From: Linum tenue
Taxonomy: Eukaryota > Streptophyta > Magnoliopsida > Malpighiales > Linaceae
Direction of reading: 5' to 3'
Assembly: GCA_946122785.1 (NCBI GenBank)
Contig: CAMGYJ010000011.1
Coordinates: 17,174,001-17,238,000, forward strand
Length of the DNA stretch: 64,000 nt
Shown here: positions 22,883-34,100 of the stretch, in pieces
How the letters are laid out: every line of letters begins with the position of its first letter
Numbering within the stretch: position 1 is the first letter of the stretch
The notes under the pieces: model-generated
Database searches by the model: none
What the model saw: the letters and a program-made list of their open reading frames with translations, nothing else
What the model was told of the DNA's origin: nothing
Made by a program: the position numbers and the translations under genes

Positions 22883-25321
22883 CTATCTATTGTGGGACTG
22901 TTTTTGTACCTCAGATTCAACTTTCCTCACATTGTCAACAATAACTTGGATTTTGGAAGACCATTCTTCTGTTTGGTCCTCAACACTTTTGATAAAACTA
23001 AGTAACTTCTCTTTATAAACTGAACATAAATGATCCTGGAGATCCAGCTCTTTGGTAAGCTCTTCAATTTTCTTGTCCTTGTCACCCTACAAGTACAAAA
23101 AGTTAACCAAAGCTCTCAGGTACAGATAACTTAAAAGTGAAACATAAAATTACATATATATGCCCTTCACAGCTATTTACTAGCACCACAGGGGCAGAAT
23201 TGCTAAACCAAGCATCTGTTAACCACAGTACCAACTGTCCTTGAAGCCGACACATTCTTTTCATGGTGAAAATCATAGAAAAAACAAGGAACCTAATAAG
23301 AGCGTTCTTAGCTAACATGACAATACTGGATATCACTAGTGAACATAAGTTCCAACTAGTAATTGTCAAGATAGTTAGATATAGTTAAAAGTAATCATCC
23401 ATGGATATAAGTAGCAGAAATCTGCCTAAGTACAATAAACATAAGATGAAGTTCTAAGCGAGATCGAGCCTCTTGACCACTATTATTGATAAAGTAGACT
23501 AAAACGTTATAGCAATTGTATATGTTAGTTGTGTCATCATTGATCATCCAAATAAGATGTGGTCATCGATCGAGATACTAACCGCTGCATTGAAACCATT
23601 GGCAGTTGCAACCAAGGGGTGATTATGTTCCTTTTCAAATCTTGTGACAACCCATTTTCCTGACTTCTCCAATTTAACTAAGATTGTTGCTTTGCACCCC
23701 TCACGGGCACTTGATCGTGGCTTCTTATCTTGTACAAGTCTGCCCTTATTATTAGGCGAGAATCCCTGTTTGTTGCATCCAAGTCTACGAGCAAGAGTCC
23801 TTCCATCAACCCCAGAACGGCGACGTTGCATAACACGCACAAAAAATCCAACCCGTCTAGCATACTCGACGTAAAAATTTCTGGCATCATCTTCAGATTC
23901 AAATTCCATGCCAACGTATGGTTCTAGATTTGACTCCGCTTCTGATACACCAGTATTTTCTTCCACAGGGCCGTCAACTTCCTTGTCTAGATCCACATCC
24001 ACTGCAGCATAATCAACACAACTATTAAGACATCATCACAAACTTATCCATTCCTAGAAGCACAACTTTTTGGTTTAGTTAGTTAAAGTTGAACGCTCGG
24101 GTAAGTACCATTAGTTGTCTGTCAAGGTACTACTTATCTCAGATGAATAGTGTAATCTCAAAACCATGTTAATGTCTATAAGCTCAAGGCTATACAAGAT
24201 GTAATGACATGTTATGATCTAAAAGGGCCACTTTACTTGCAAAAGATCAAGAGGCAGACATTGCTAATCATTCAGACTTGTAGCTTACTGTACGGAAGAT
24301 AGTCAAAACCAAATTATAATGAATATACAAATTTTGAACTAGATAAACAATAATAATTAGATACTTTCACTGTATGAGCATAATAAGACGTAATATATTG
24401 TCAAAACATCAATGCCTTGCAGAATTCTGATAAGGCTATTCAGAGGAAGAATCCTGCAATAGTTGCTGGTATAAAGTTGGCACAATTTTATGTACCAGCC
24501 ATGCTAGTTGCTCCGAGTTAAGTAAATTTCTTCAAGTAGTTGGCACATATCTATAACATATTTCAAGTGAAATTTACCTTACAGATTGTAACTGGGAATA
24601 ATAATTACACTAAAAGTATCACATTCGAGGCAAACTAATCTAAGACCAAACAGGTCATTTTTCTCAACTGAACTTAGACGACCACTTTGCCAGGGGGGAA
24701 ATTGTTTACATGAATATCCATTCCGGTCACGTTTACACAATTGTTACTGAATAGAATTGCTGCCTAAAGGCACCATTCTGCATCCAGCGCCACATACTTT
24801 CCGTTTCAAAAAATTCATGAAACAGTTGCATTGTTTCGAATGCTAATCACATCAAAGACAGGAGCGCTTCACCTGACTATATACTAAGCATAAAGAAATT
24901 AAGTTTGACCTCCTCTCTTCGTGTATTTCTTACTTCCTTCATTCTAAAGTTCAATGATCTTGTTCGTGGAAATATAAAGGGCTGAACATACAAGCACTAA
25001 ATAGCTCAGACTCGGGCGAAAGAACTTTCCGAGAAAGTCCAAATTAAATAGTGATGCAAACTACAATCTGCTAGCTGGCTGTGATTCCCACCAATGTAAT
25101 ATGGTAATGTTTCCAAGTCATAACGCTAAAACCGACCATTGAAGGTATATACACAAGATGAATCTCCTTCTGGCACGGCCATAATTTGTTTTGAGATGAC
25201 AAGTTTCTGAACTAGACTTATCCAATAGAAAAATTCAACTTCGAATTCCATTTCACAGCTACGCGTCAATCAAGAAGCAATCAAGACTAGGCATTTTACC
25301 TCTATCCAAGTCTAAATCCAT
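22883..25321 (-). CDS. Short FAR1-domain protein with C-terminal coiled coil
   Basis: Three coding exons on the minus strand (25300-25321, 23583-24001, 22883-23086) give 214 residues, all junctions in phase with GT-AG ends. After an acidic start (MDLDLDR..), residues about 36-138 form the FAR1 DNA-binding domain (YVGMEFESEDDARNFYVEYA, SAREGCKATILVK, HNHPL; a WRKY-GCM1-like zinc fold with C-C-H-H ligands). Residues about 148-205 are a Lys/Glu-rich heptad-like coiled coil (KIEELTKELDLQ, VIVDNVRKVE) ending before the stop. FAR1/FHY3 factors descend from MULE transposases; this short type lacks the transposase core and SWIM finger and probably acts as a DNA-binding partner or modulator. The ATG chosen is the first in the spliced frame. 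A non-coding 5' exon near 25700 is possible. Confidence 0.88.
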
Positions 25322-27368
25322 CTTTCAGTGGCGCAAACCCCCCGATCATACAAATTGGGAACTCAGAGGGAGTCTTTCGGCGGCTTCACAATCTTGACCT
25401 GACATAAAGCACGCAGGTAGATACACCAATTATAGAGACGCGCGACATGGCACAGGGAGAGAAAATTGAAACTACTCCCAAATGGAAGAAGGTAGCCATT
25501 GATTCAACTACAACACCAAATTCCAGGCAGTTCAAAGGAAACCCTAATAGAGCGAGAACAATAAGTTGGGCATATGAGACAATCTTGGAGGGATGAGGAG
25601 CAGAGACTAGGGCCAATTGCCAAGACAAACAAAAGTACCTGAAGGAAGGGTCCTGTTTTGGATTACAGCTTTTCAGCTCGATCTTGTCCCGAGAGGCTAA
25701 CTGGCTCTCAGGCACGCAGAGGCGAGCGATCCTTTTCTGCAAATTCATAATTTTTACCTTTCTTTTCTATTTTGTTAAGTTAACTAATAAAAAAATCAGG
25801 ATTGGATAGGGTGGGTTCATTTTGGTGAATTTAACTAATAAAAAGAATTAATTTGTGATTTATTTTATAAAAATGAAAGTTAAAAATAGATGTTGTTTTT
25901 TGAATTCAAAGTGTAATAGTTTGAATGGTAATATTAAATATTGTATTTAAATATGAGTAGATATTATTTGCTTAGAATGTTGTATTTTATTTTAATATGA
26001 ATATATAGATTGTAAGTAAGTTGTGTTCAAATATATTTTATGCTCAATTTTATTTGATTTTAATATCTTTTCATATATTATTAAACTAGCATGAATCAAC
26101 ACAAAAGGTTGTACCATCGGTCGAACTATTTTACTTGCTAAACCGATACAACAGTATAAACCAGTTTGACAAAAAAAATTATCATAGCATTGTTGTCATG
26201 TCGGTGGCATGCCGGAAGGTACTATTAGGTTCAACCAATACTAGTTACAAAATTATTGGAACGCTTTTGTTATGACCAGTATGATCGATTTTCGACATTT
26301 AAACAAAATTATGATCTTTTTTAATTTAATTAACAAAAAAAAATTATTTGAATCTTGAATTTGAAGTATAAACTTTGTTAGATTGAAGTATGAGACTAAT
26401 GAGAGTGTGGTGTCAAAAATCAGTACTAAATATTTAGATGTTTATGTTATTTGTTAGATTCAAGTATAAACTTTTGGATGTTGGCGCTAAATATTGTATT
26501 TAAATATCATTACTTTTTTTTTTGAAAAGAAATCTGAATATTAATAATTAAACTGGTAAAGTACCATTACAGTCCCTTTCTAGAAAGTTGAGAATGAAAA
26601 TTGGGGGTCTCCCCTTCCATAGCTCAGTTTCCTCCCATCTGCAATTCGCCCTTGCCATCTCATGAGCCGCAACATTTCCTTCTCTTCCCCAAAAGCGCCA
26701 CCAAACATTTCCTCGCTCTAAACATCTCTCTCTAATCTCCTTCACATTTGTTTGAAATGTTGTATTATCTAAATATGGATGTTGTAATTACCGAAAAAAA
26801 ATAATAATATGGATGTTGATTTTAAAGATATATATTATCTTGCAATATATACTTGCACATATATTTAAGGTGAAATGAGACACCTTTTTCTAGTTTCAAA
26901 TTTTATGGCCGGAAGGCCATTTTTGTAAATCCGTCGAGTTTTCTTTGTAGATTATAAATAGGGTTATAGTTATATTTTGCCACTCTACTTTCTAAAATTC
27001 TCAAACATGTCCCTTTGCAATGTTTTACATAAGTTTTGCCCTTTACTATAGCAAGGTTATCAAATGTACTCTTTCATCCATTTTTCTGCCAGTTGACCGT
27101 TAATTTTGGTCAAATATGAAAATTTGATTTAATGAGAGTGTGGTGTCAAAAATCACACACCCAAAAAAGTAGGTAGGCACGTTATCTTTCCCTGGAAGAA
27201 TAGGAAGAAACAGGGGTAAAGTGGGAATCTTTTTGGTTTTGAACTTTTTTACTTAAAACCTGCATACATAAACAAACAATGATTTTAGCTAAAATACCAC
27301 ATACAAATTTCTTGGGTCTTCATTTGTACATTGTTTCGTCCAAACTCCAAACAAACGTCTCCTTGGGT
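25322..27368. other. AT-rich intergenic region with diverged dispersed repeats
   Basis: No gene is recognised. The left part includes likely 5' UTR or promoter DNA of the FAR1-domain gene. About 25880-26510 is a diverged dispersed repeat also present at 60120-60510. A 25-bp direct repeat beginning AATGAGAGTGTGG occurs at 26398-26422 and 27131-27155. Confidence 0.5.
25880..26510. repeat. Diverged dispersed repeat, related to 60120-60510
   Basis: Shared landmarks in the same order include ATTGTATTTAAATATGAG, a GCATGAA(T/C)C(A/G)AC block, TTGTAC(C/A)A, GC(T/T)AAACCG, TATAAA(C/T)C(A/G), and TTTGACnA. Similarity is strong enough to see by eye but clearly old. No inverted ends or coding capacity were recognised. 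Confidence 0.5.
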
Positions 27369-28061
27369 TAGGGATCACAACAAAACCCGCACTCACGGGT
27401 ACCCACCCGACCCAACCCGGTCAACGCGGGTAAAATCCGTGTTGACGGGTTTTGGGTGGGGTTCGGATTTAAACCCGCTATACTATTCACCAGGTCGGGT
27501 TGGGTTTGGGTTTAAGTAAACTCGTCCCATGGGTACCCGCTCACACACATATAATTACTTTCTCGGTATATTTAATATTCTAAATAATATATCTTCCTTA
27601 AACAACTAATATTCTTTATGTTTGTGGAGACATCTATAATTTGTTCTTTCTAATTGTTTAGAATGAAATTGATATTATGAAGTGGAGAGTGAAGAAACTT
27701 AGTTGACGAGAAAGAAGCTTTCAATTAATCTTATTGTTTATAGATGTTTATCTTAAATTTTGAACAATTTGTATTGATCATTTGCGGTTTGCTTGTATGC
27801 TCTAGATTGGTGTTTTTGTATGATTAATTTGTATGAGAAAATTTATGTTAAACTTTTATTTTGAAAGAAACTTGTTATTGTAAATTTTTTACCACAAAAA
27901 CCCACGGGTACCCATGAACCCGCGGATACCCAGCGGGTTGGGTTGTGTTTGAGTTTTTCAAACCCAACGGGTTTTACCCCGGATTTTTTTAGCAAATAAA
28001 CCCATAGATTTGGGTTTGGGTTTGACAAAACTCGCCCCAACCCGACCCATTGTCATCCTTA
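27369..28061. mobile_element. hAT-like non-autonomous element with ACCCG-rich ends
   Basis: The ends are TAGGGATCACAA on the left and, reverse-complemented, TAAGGATGACAA on the right. Both lead into long stretches rich in GGGTT, ACCCG and CGGGTACCC that are roughly inverted relative to each other (27380-27540 and 27895-28050). The centre is AT-rich and non-coding. Such ends are typical of small hAT elements in plants. An 8-bp target duplication is not convincing (CCTTGGGT versus CTTAGTGT), so borders may be off by a few bases. Confidence 0.6.
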
Positions 28062-28107
28062 CTTAGTGTTTAGGAAAATCTCTAAGCATTAGATACACTT
28101 ATATAGC

Positions 28108-29930
28108 GGGTTAATTGCATGGTTGGTCACTGAGATTACAAAAAGCGTTCATGTTTGGTCACTAAAAATATTTAAATCCAGTCTTGGTCACTCAAATTAG
28201 TTAAATGATTCAAGTTTGGTCACTCTCCGTCTATTTCCGTTAACTCCAGCTTACGTGGCAGTCAACTTTTATAGTTGACCGTTAAATATGTGACGTGGCA
28301 ATTAAAAAATTATTAAAAATAAAAAAATAAACTTTTATATTTTCCACCTCATTATTACATTCATTAAAATATAAAAAAAATAAAAACCTAAAAACAACCC
28401 TATCTCCCAAATCCCAATCGCCCCCAACAAATGATTCACAACTCAACGGAATCAGGACTAACCCATTTCCAGAAATGCTTTCTAACAGTCACAGCTTGAT
28501 CGGCAACCTTCTTATCCTCCGAATCCCCATACTCATCCCCTTCCTCTGTCACAAAATCGTCGTCCGGCAGCCCGTCCACAATCGCGTCCACCGAGTACAA
28601 CATATATCTCGCCGGCAAACCAGGGTACGAAGCCGAACACCTCTCCTCCACCTTCTCCCTGTACGAACCCGACACAATCCGCACTTCCCCACCGGCAATC
28701 GACCCGAGCTCCTCTCGGATCGCCCGCAGGACGGCAGAATCAGGGCTCTCATCGGGCTTCATCTTCTCCGACAAGGGCCGGTGTCGGCTCCTCACCGTCC
28801 CGTCGGAAAGCTCCTGATGCGATTCGATGAGGACCCGGTTGTTCTTCCCGATAATTTTCACGGTGGCGACGTTGACGGTGCGAATCGAAGGGGTAGAATC
28901 GGCAAAGGAGGTCTCGCCTTGAGAGATCTCGAGCCAGAGGTTGTGTCACGCCCTGGGGAGGAAGAAGAGTCTTGGCGAAGATGATTTTCTGGAGAAGGTC
29001 TAGAAATGGAGGAAGAACAGAGAAGAAGGGGAAGAAGGGAGAAGACAGAGCAGAGGAGAAGAAGTAGAGATAGGGGAATTCTTATTCTGTTATTCGATAA
29101 CTATCCATTACAGTATACCCTTTCTTTTATATGTCTTCCTAATTACAAACTAGTCCCCAAACTATTTCTTGTTTACCCTTTGATCCCATTCGTTACAGGT
29201 TGTGAACATTCTTCGTCCCCGGCTTGACCCCCCAGGAGGAGAAGGAATCAGAGGGCAATCGGGGCTTCAGCCAATCGGAGAGGGAATCAGGGTTAGCGAA
29301 ACGGCGCCGGTTGTTTGGGTTTGAGACCGACATGGATGGGATTTGGAGGAAGCGGCGGCTGCGGCTGGAGGCGAGGAAGGGGATTTTCGGGAAATAGGGT
29401 TTGAGAGAGGCAGAGGAAAAAGAAGAAGAGAAGAGGATGGAGAGAGTTGTTAGGAAGAAGTCAGGGATGTTGATGTTGTTGGGCCTGTAGCGGCGAGGAA
29501 GGGGATTTTCGAGAAATAGGGTTTGAGAAAGATGAATCGATCGATTACATGGCCATGTGGTTCCGTTCAGAGTCTTCTGCTTCTCGTCTCCGATTACATG
29601 GCCGCCGGCAGCTTGTCGGTTGTTTTTCGTTTGGTTTCGGTTATTTTTAGGTTTTTTATTTTTTTATTTTTTAATGAATGTAATAATGAGGTGGAAAATA
29701 TAAAAGTTTATTTTTTTATTTTTAATAATTTTTTAATTGCCACGTCACGTATTTAACGGTCAACTATGAAAGTTGACTGCCACGTAAGCTGGAGTTAACG
29801 GAAATAGACGGAGAGTGACCAAACTTGAATCATTTAACTAATTTGAGTGACCAAGACTGGATTTAAATATTTCCAGTGACCAAACATGAACGTTTTTCGT
29901 AATCTCAGTGACCAACCATGCAATTAACCC
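28108..29930. mobile_element. Pack-MULE-type element 1 (about 290-bp inverted ends, carries Nudix-like gene fragment)
   Basis: This 1823-bp element has long, nearly identical terminal inverted repeats (28108-28397 and about 29645-29930) that begin GGGTTAATTGCATGG. It is flanked by a perfect 10-bp duplication, CTTATATAGC (28098-28107 and 29931-29940). Each arm carries four copies of TTGGTCACT spaced 29-32 bp apart. Long inverted repeats with 9-11-bp duplications are diagnostic of Mutator-like elements. The interior has no transposase and instead carries host-derived sequence (28436-28945), plus a duplicated 40-bp segment around GAGGAAGGGGATTTTC (near 29370 and 29495). Confidence 0.9.
28436..28945 (-). 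pseudogene. Captured gene fragment, Nudix-like
   Basis: On the minus strand an open frame of at least 165 codons runs from about 28945 to the stop at 28436-28438, without an ATG at the expected start. It contains ESHQELSDGTVRSR, LSEKMKPDESP, AVLRAIREELGS and VRKHFWKWVS. The AVLRAIREELG segment resembles a Nudix box (GX5EX7REUXEEXGU) but lacks the leading Gly and has Ala for the Glu after the first Arg, so pyrophosphohydrolase activity is doubtful even in the parent gene. A stop in frame directly upstream, next to a CCCCAG acceptor-like site, suggests only the last exon was captured. It is wholly inside the Mutator-like element. Confidence 0.6.
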
Positions 29931-29940
29931 CTTATATAGC

Positions 29941-30494
29941 AAGCTAAAAGAATTCATTGCGAGTATACAAAATTTTCTTTTATAATAACCTATAAAAGGG
30001 CACAACATGTCTGGTTATGCTTTCTGAATTTCGTACATATCTAAAAAGTTTAGGTTGTGAACTTTATAAATTGATATTTACAAATATTTGATTTAATTGC
30101 TAAATATATATCTTCAAATTTCCAAATCACAAATTATAACGTTATATTCTACATATACCAAATTTAAGATGCAAGTATGTAACATAAGGGAAGTTTTTCG
30201 ATTCAGTTCTTGAGTAAACCTTTAACCTTATAAATCACACACCACAATAACAAACCCTCTCTAAAACTGTGAAAAGTAAATCAACAAATGTTTACACAAA
30301 TTATGAAACCAAAAAAAGGTGTAAAAAATTGAATCAATCAAATCTCTCCCTTTCCCCTGCCCCTCTACATCTCTTACAAGTAAATCACGACAAGATAGAG
30401 AAAGAATCAAAATGGAACCTGATTGGATGATCAACTTAATCATCGCCATCAATTCAAAGAATAAGAAGAAGAAGAAAGAAAAAATTGAAAGCAA
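29941..30494. other. AT-rich intergenic DNA and 3' flank of the CML gene
   Basis: No gene is recognised. The right part should contain the 3' UTR of the minus-strand calmodulin-like gene. Confidence 0.5.
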
Positions 30495-30953
30495 TCAAGT
30501 GGAACTCAAAGCAGCAAACCCACCGCCTTTCATCATCTGCTTGAACTCCTTGAAATTCACCATCCCATCGCCGTCGACGTCGACCTTCATGATCATCTTG
30601 CGGCAGTCCTCGACGGTCCGGCCTTGCTTGAGCCCGAGGGAGGCCAGCACAGATCTGAGCTCATCAACGGTGATGAACCCGTCGCCGTTCTGGTCGAAGA
30701 CGTTGAATGCCTCCCGCATGTCCTCCTCCTCGTCGCGCTCGTCCATTATCGTCTGGTAAAGCTCCCCGAACTCGTCCATGTCGACGAACCCGTCGCCGTT
30801 GACGTCGATCTTCTCTATCATCTGCGTGAGATCCCCCTCCGGAATGTAGATCCCCAAATTCTGCAGCGAGTCGCTCAGCTCCTTCCTGGTGATCTTCCCG
30901 TCCCCGTTCCTGTCGAACATCTGGAACACTCTCTTTAGCTCGGTTGCGTCCAT
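30495..30953 (-). CDS. Calmodulin-like protein (four EF-hands, CML3/CML7 type)
   Basis: A single uninterrupted exon encodes 152 residues starting [13 protein letters not shown]. Four canonical 12-residue EF-hand loops are visible at about residues 14-25 ([12 protein letters not shown]), 50-61 ([12 protein letters not shown]), 87-98 ([12 protein letters not shown]) and 125-136 ([12 protein letters not shown]), all with Asp at position 1, Gly at 6 and Glu at 12. All four should therefore bind calcium. The linker between the lobes is acidic (DERDEEED). The family acts as calcium sensors that bind target peptides in cytosol or at membranes. Length and the C-terminal KGGGF match the CML3/CML7 subgroup. 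There is no N-terminal extension and no lipidation signal. The coding sequence is GC-rich and intronless, as usual for CMLs. Confidence 0.95.
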   Translation of the reverse strand: MDATELKRVFQMFDRNGDGKITRKELSDSLQNLGIYIPEGDLTQMIEKIDVNGDGFVDMDEFGELYQTIMDERDEEEDMREAFNVFDQNGDGFITVDELRSVLASLGLKQGRTVEDCRKMIMKVDVDGDGMVNFKEFKQMMKGGGFAALSST

Positions 30954-31394
30954 TTTTTTGTTCCCCCCTGCTTTTGTATTCTCCTCTCGATTAATCCTCT
31001 CGGAAGGGTCGATTGAATATTGAGAGGGGAAGGGGAGGTTGGATTTGCTGCTAATTGATTGATTGAAAAGGTTTGTTGCTGTGTTTGGGGATTCTAGGGT
31101 TGAAGGAAGTATGATGGGGTTTGAAAAGGGAAGGTATAATTAGGGATTGTGGGGAATTACAGAGATGGAGGGATGAATGGAGATGGATGGAGAATGAATG
31201 GAATTTGCTTTAAGTGGGAGGGGAAAGTGAATGAGTGGTGTAAAATTTCGGAAGGTGTTAAAATGAACGGGAAGACGCTTATTTAGGGGAGCTGATTGGT
31301 TGTTTGCTCGTTAAAAGTTTGAATGAGTCGCCTTGGAAAAGGAGGAAGGGTTTTTGGACCGTTTGAGTTGAAACGGGCAGCAAGAGAATGATTG

Positions 31395-31594
31395 TTTTTT
31401 TTAACAACGAGGACACCCTCCACGGTCACCACCTTTGATGATGTCGTAGTTGGGTCAAACCCCGGGACCTTCGCCAGCAGTCCGGACAAATGCAATGCGC
31501 CTCCGAGAAAACTATGATGGTGGTGAGGATCGAACATGGGACCTCTCGATCACCGATCTGTCTCCCTTACCACGAGGCTATGTGACCTTTGGCG
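31395..31594 (-). mobile_element. tRNA-derived SINE with target-site duplication
   Basis: On the minus strand the sequence begins with a tRNA-like head: TAGCCTCGTGGTAAGG (A box) near 31568-31583 and TGTTCGATCC (B box) near 31530-31539. It runs about 200 bp and ends in an A-rich tail (T run on plus at 31395-31402). Flanking direct repeats GAGAATGATTG (31384-31394) and GAGAATCATTG (31595-31605) match at 10 of 11 bases, as expected of target-primed insertion. It is a retroposon mobilised by LINE machinery, with no coding capacity. Confidence 0.8.
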
Positions 31595-31749
31595 GAGAAT
31601 CATTGTTGGTTGGTTAGTTGGCTGGCTTGAGTTTCTGTCTTTCTACTTTACCCAAACCCAAGAGTGAGTGGGTGTATTTGCGGGGTCTAAAATAGAGTAG
31701 AGTGCATTATGCATACAATTTTATGACCAAATATAGCTCCTGATTTTAA

Positions 31750-32380
31750 GAGCATCCACAACGGTTGTCATGTTACTATTTCATATCCTATATAGCACTT
31801 TCATTTCCCCTTATATTGTTGGAGCCCCTATTTCATAAAGTGAGATCTTCCACTTAATGAAATACCAAATGGAAGAGCAAGAGTGAGTTCACGTTTATGT
31901 TATTTTTCTTTTGCTTTCTTCACTTCTATTCTATTTTGTGAGTTGTGAGAGAGTGTGCTTTTGTTTTGTAGGCCCACTATGAAATAGATAAGGGATTTCA
32001 TTGACGAGCAGCTGCATCGGCTGTCATGCAGCCATTCCATTGATGACATGACACTTCCATTTATCATTTCATGGTTGTAGAGGTTATTCCATAAAGTGAC
32101 AGCTTCCACTTAATGGAAGTCTGAATGGAATAGCAAGTGGGGTAGATGTGTGCCCCTTTCTATGGTTTTGCCTCATTTCTTTATTTTCCTTTTTTATTTT
32201 TTTAGATAAAATATAGAGTTGTATTAAAATAATCAATTGGGCCCACCAAATGAAATAGAAAGTGTATTTCATTGATGTAGATGAAATGAAATAGGTAAGT
32301 GGTGAAATTGTAAAATTGGTTGAGGTGGCGGTAGGGACCACATATGAAATAGAAATGTTATTTCATGGATGTGGATGGTC
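31750..32380. mobile_element. PIF/Tourist-like MITE with TAA duplication and internal repeats
   Basis: The left end GAGCATCCACAAC mirrors the right end (reverse complement GACCATCCACATC), and TAA flanks both sides (31747-31749, 32381-32383). The 631-bp interior is dominated by ATTTCAT/ATGAAAT repeats and contains two related halves: the segment CATAAAGTGA...CTTCCACTTAATG occurs near 31835 and again near 32090. No coding region is seen. Confidence 0.65.
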
Positions 32381-32383
32381 TAA

Positions 32384-33460
32384 AGGAAATGAATTGATTT
32401 GTAGTGAAATGAAAAAGATGGTTGAGCAAAATTTTGGACATACATGAATTATCTTACTATTATTGTAGTAATAGTAATTAAAGTAGGGATAAATCATTAA
32501 ATCCTCATTAACCCTAAATTAATTATACATCAGTCGTTATCCTCCTTCAAGGCTCGTTTGTTTTCGTCGCTCGATCTCCATCTCCCCGGGAAGAAACCAC
32601 AAACCACAGAGCCCCAACACTCGGTCTTCTTCGTTTTCCCCATAACCACCAATCCATCATCTCTCGTTCATGAATCTGAATGGTATAGGGAAGAACGCAA
32701 GCTGAAGCGAAGTCCGGTAACTGACAGACCGATCGGAACTAATAAATCGAAAATTGGACGGGCTACAACAACCTGGAAACTGAGGTTCGTCAACGACAAT
32801 ATGGCGTGGAGACGAAACAATGGCGGCGGGTCGAGGATGAAATTGCATGATGGGAATGCATCTGCATGCCTATGGGACGTCGACGGGATGGGAAGTCAGT
32901 GAGAACTACTGGGAGGAAGGCTGTAATCAATTGGGTCAGCTACTAACAATTCGAACTGACACTAGGTCGTGCACATCAAGCTAGCAAGGAGTTGGACGTA
33001 AGGTGATGTATAAGGTTGGGGTATAGTACAAGCCAATCGGCTTGAAAATAAGGTGAGTGGTTTACGGGGCTAGTTAGTATTCCATTCTGAATGATTTATT
33101 ATGTTATTTGATGATTTATTCTAATTGAGTTATATGATACGCTCTTACATACTATTCACATTTGAGTTACGCATTTACAAGATTCATGTTCAAGTTACGA
33201 ATTATGTTCATTTTACAATTTATGCAAGCATTGACATTGCATTGCATCACAAAGTTATGTTTTTAAACAAGGAAAAGCAAGTTACTTTACAGTATGCTTA
33301 GCTTATATCTTCCCATTGTGTGGAGGATCAGGTTGAGCACGTCTACTCGATTATTTAAGTCTACAAGCAAGCAAGAACAAGTTTTAAAATTCACCTAACT
33401 AGCTATGCTTGCGGCCACCTTCCTTCCCATTGTGAGGAAGTTGATCTTATCAAGTCACTT
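32384..33460. other. Unassigned; possibly 5' part of the MULE relic
   Basis: No recognisable gene. An open frame at 32558-32902 has low-complexity composition and no known motif. The region may belong to the decayed autonomous Mutator-like element whose transposase follows. Confidence 0.35.
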
Positions 33461-33468
33461 AAAGATGA

Positions 33469-34100
33469 TTGTCGTTTTCAAGTGAGTTTGTGGCACTTGA
33501 GCAGGATAATACTTGGATGATTGGGGGTATCAAGGACAATCAAAATCTAGAACAATTATGTGGGCTTCACAACCATGCATTGAAGCTTTATCCAGAAGGC
33601 CACACCCAGAGCAATGCTTTCACAAATGAAGCGCTAAACGATATCAAGGAGATAGGATGAGCCGATGTTCCTCCCCAACGAGTGATGCAAACTATTAACC
33701 AAAATTACAGTATCACCACAAAAACCAACAGTTTACAATGCGACAAGGATAAGGATTGAGAGATTGGGTGACATGACCCATACGGATTGTACGTTTCACC
33801 GTGCCAGAGAGATAGGGAACTACATTGGTTGCATGCATGATGATGATTGCCACATTACACACATTTTTCTCGCTCACACTGAGTCTGTACTGATGTTGAG
33901 TACTTCGTACCATGTTATCCCGGTTGATTCAACGTACAAGACAAACAAGTACAAGAGCCCCCTGATTGAGGTTGTTGTGTTACCCCGCCAAGAGGAACTT
34001 CGACAATGGGTTTGCTATCTATTTATAGTGGTAATTCTCGTTTTTGTATTATTAGGAAAGGTGGTCCCAATTTGGAGATAACTATATTATTGGCGTGCTA
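33469..34100 (+). pseudogene. Decayed MULE transposase (FAR1-like lineage)
   Basis: Plus-strand translation in shifting frames shows the order found in plant MULE transposases. First is a zinc-domain end with LCGLHNHALKLYPEGH (near 33565-33610). A DVPPQRVMQTINQNY-like block follows (near 33662-33705), then VYNATRIRIERL-like text (near 33735-33765). Next come DDDCHITHIFLAH (near 33838-33876) and HVIPVDSTYKTNKYKSPL (near 33913-33965), where the D is the first catalytic acid of the DDE transposase. Multiple stops and frameshifts separate the blocks. It is a dead transposon gene. Confidence 0.75.

Noticed and set aside
27361..28069. Octamer duplication around the ACCCG-rich hAT-like element
   Set aside because: CCTTGGGT and CTTAGTGT match poorly in any register, so I do not claim a target duplication there.
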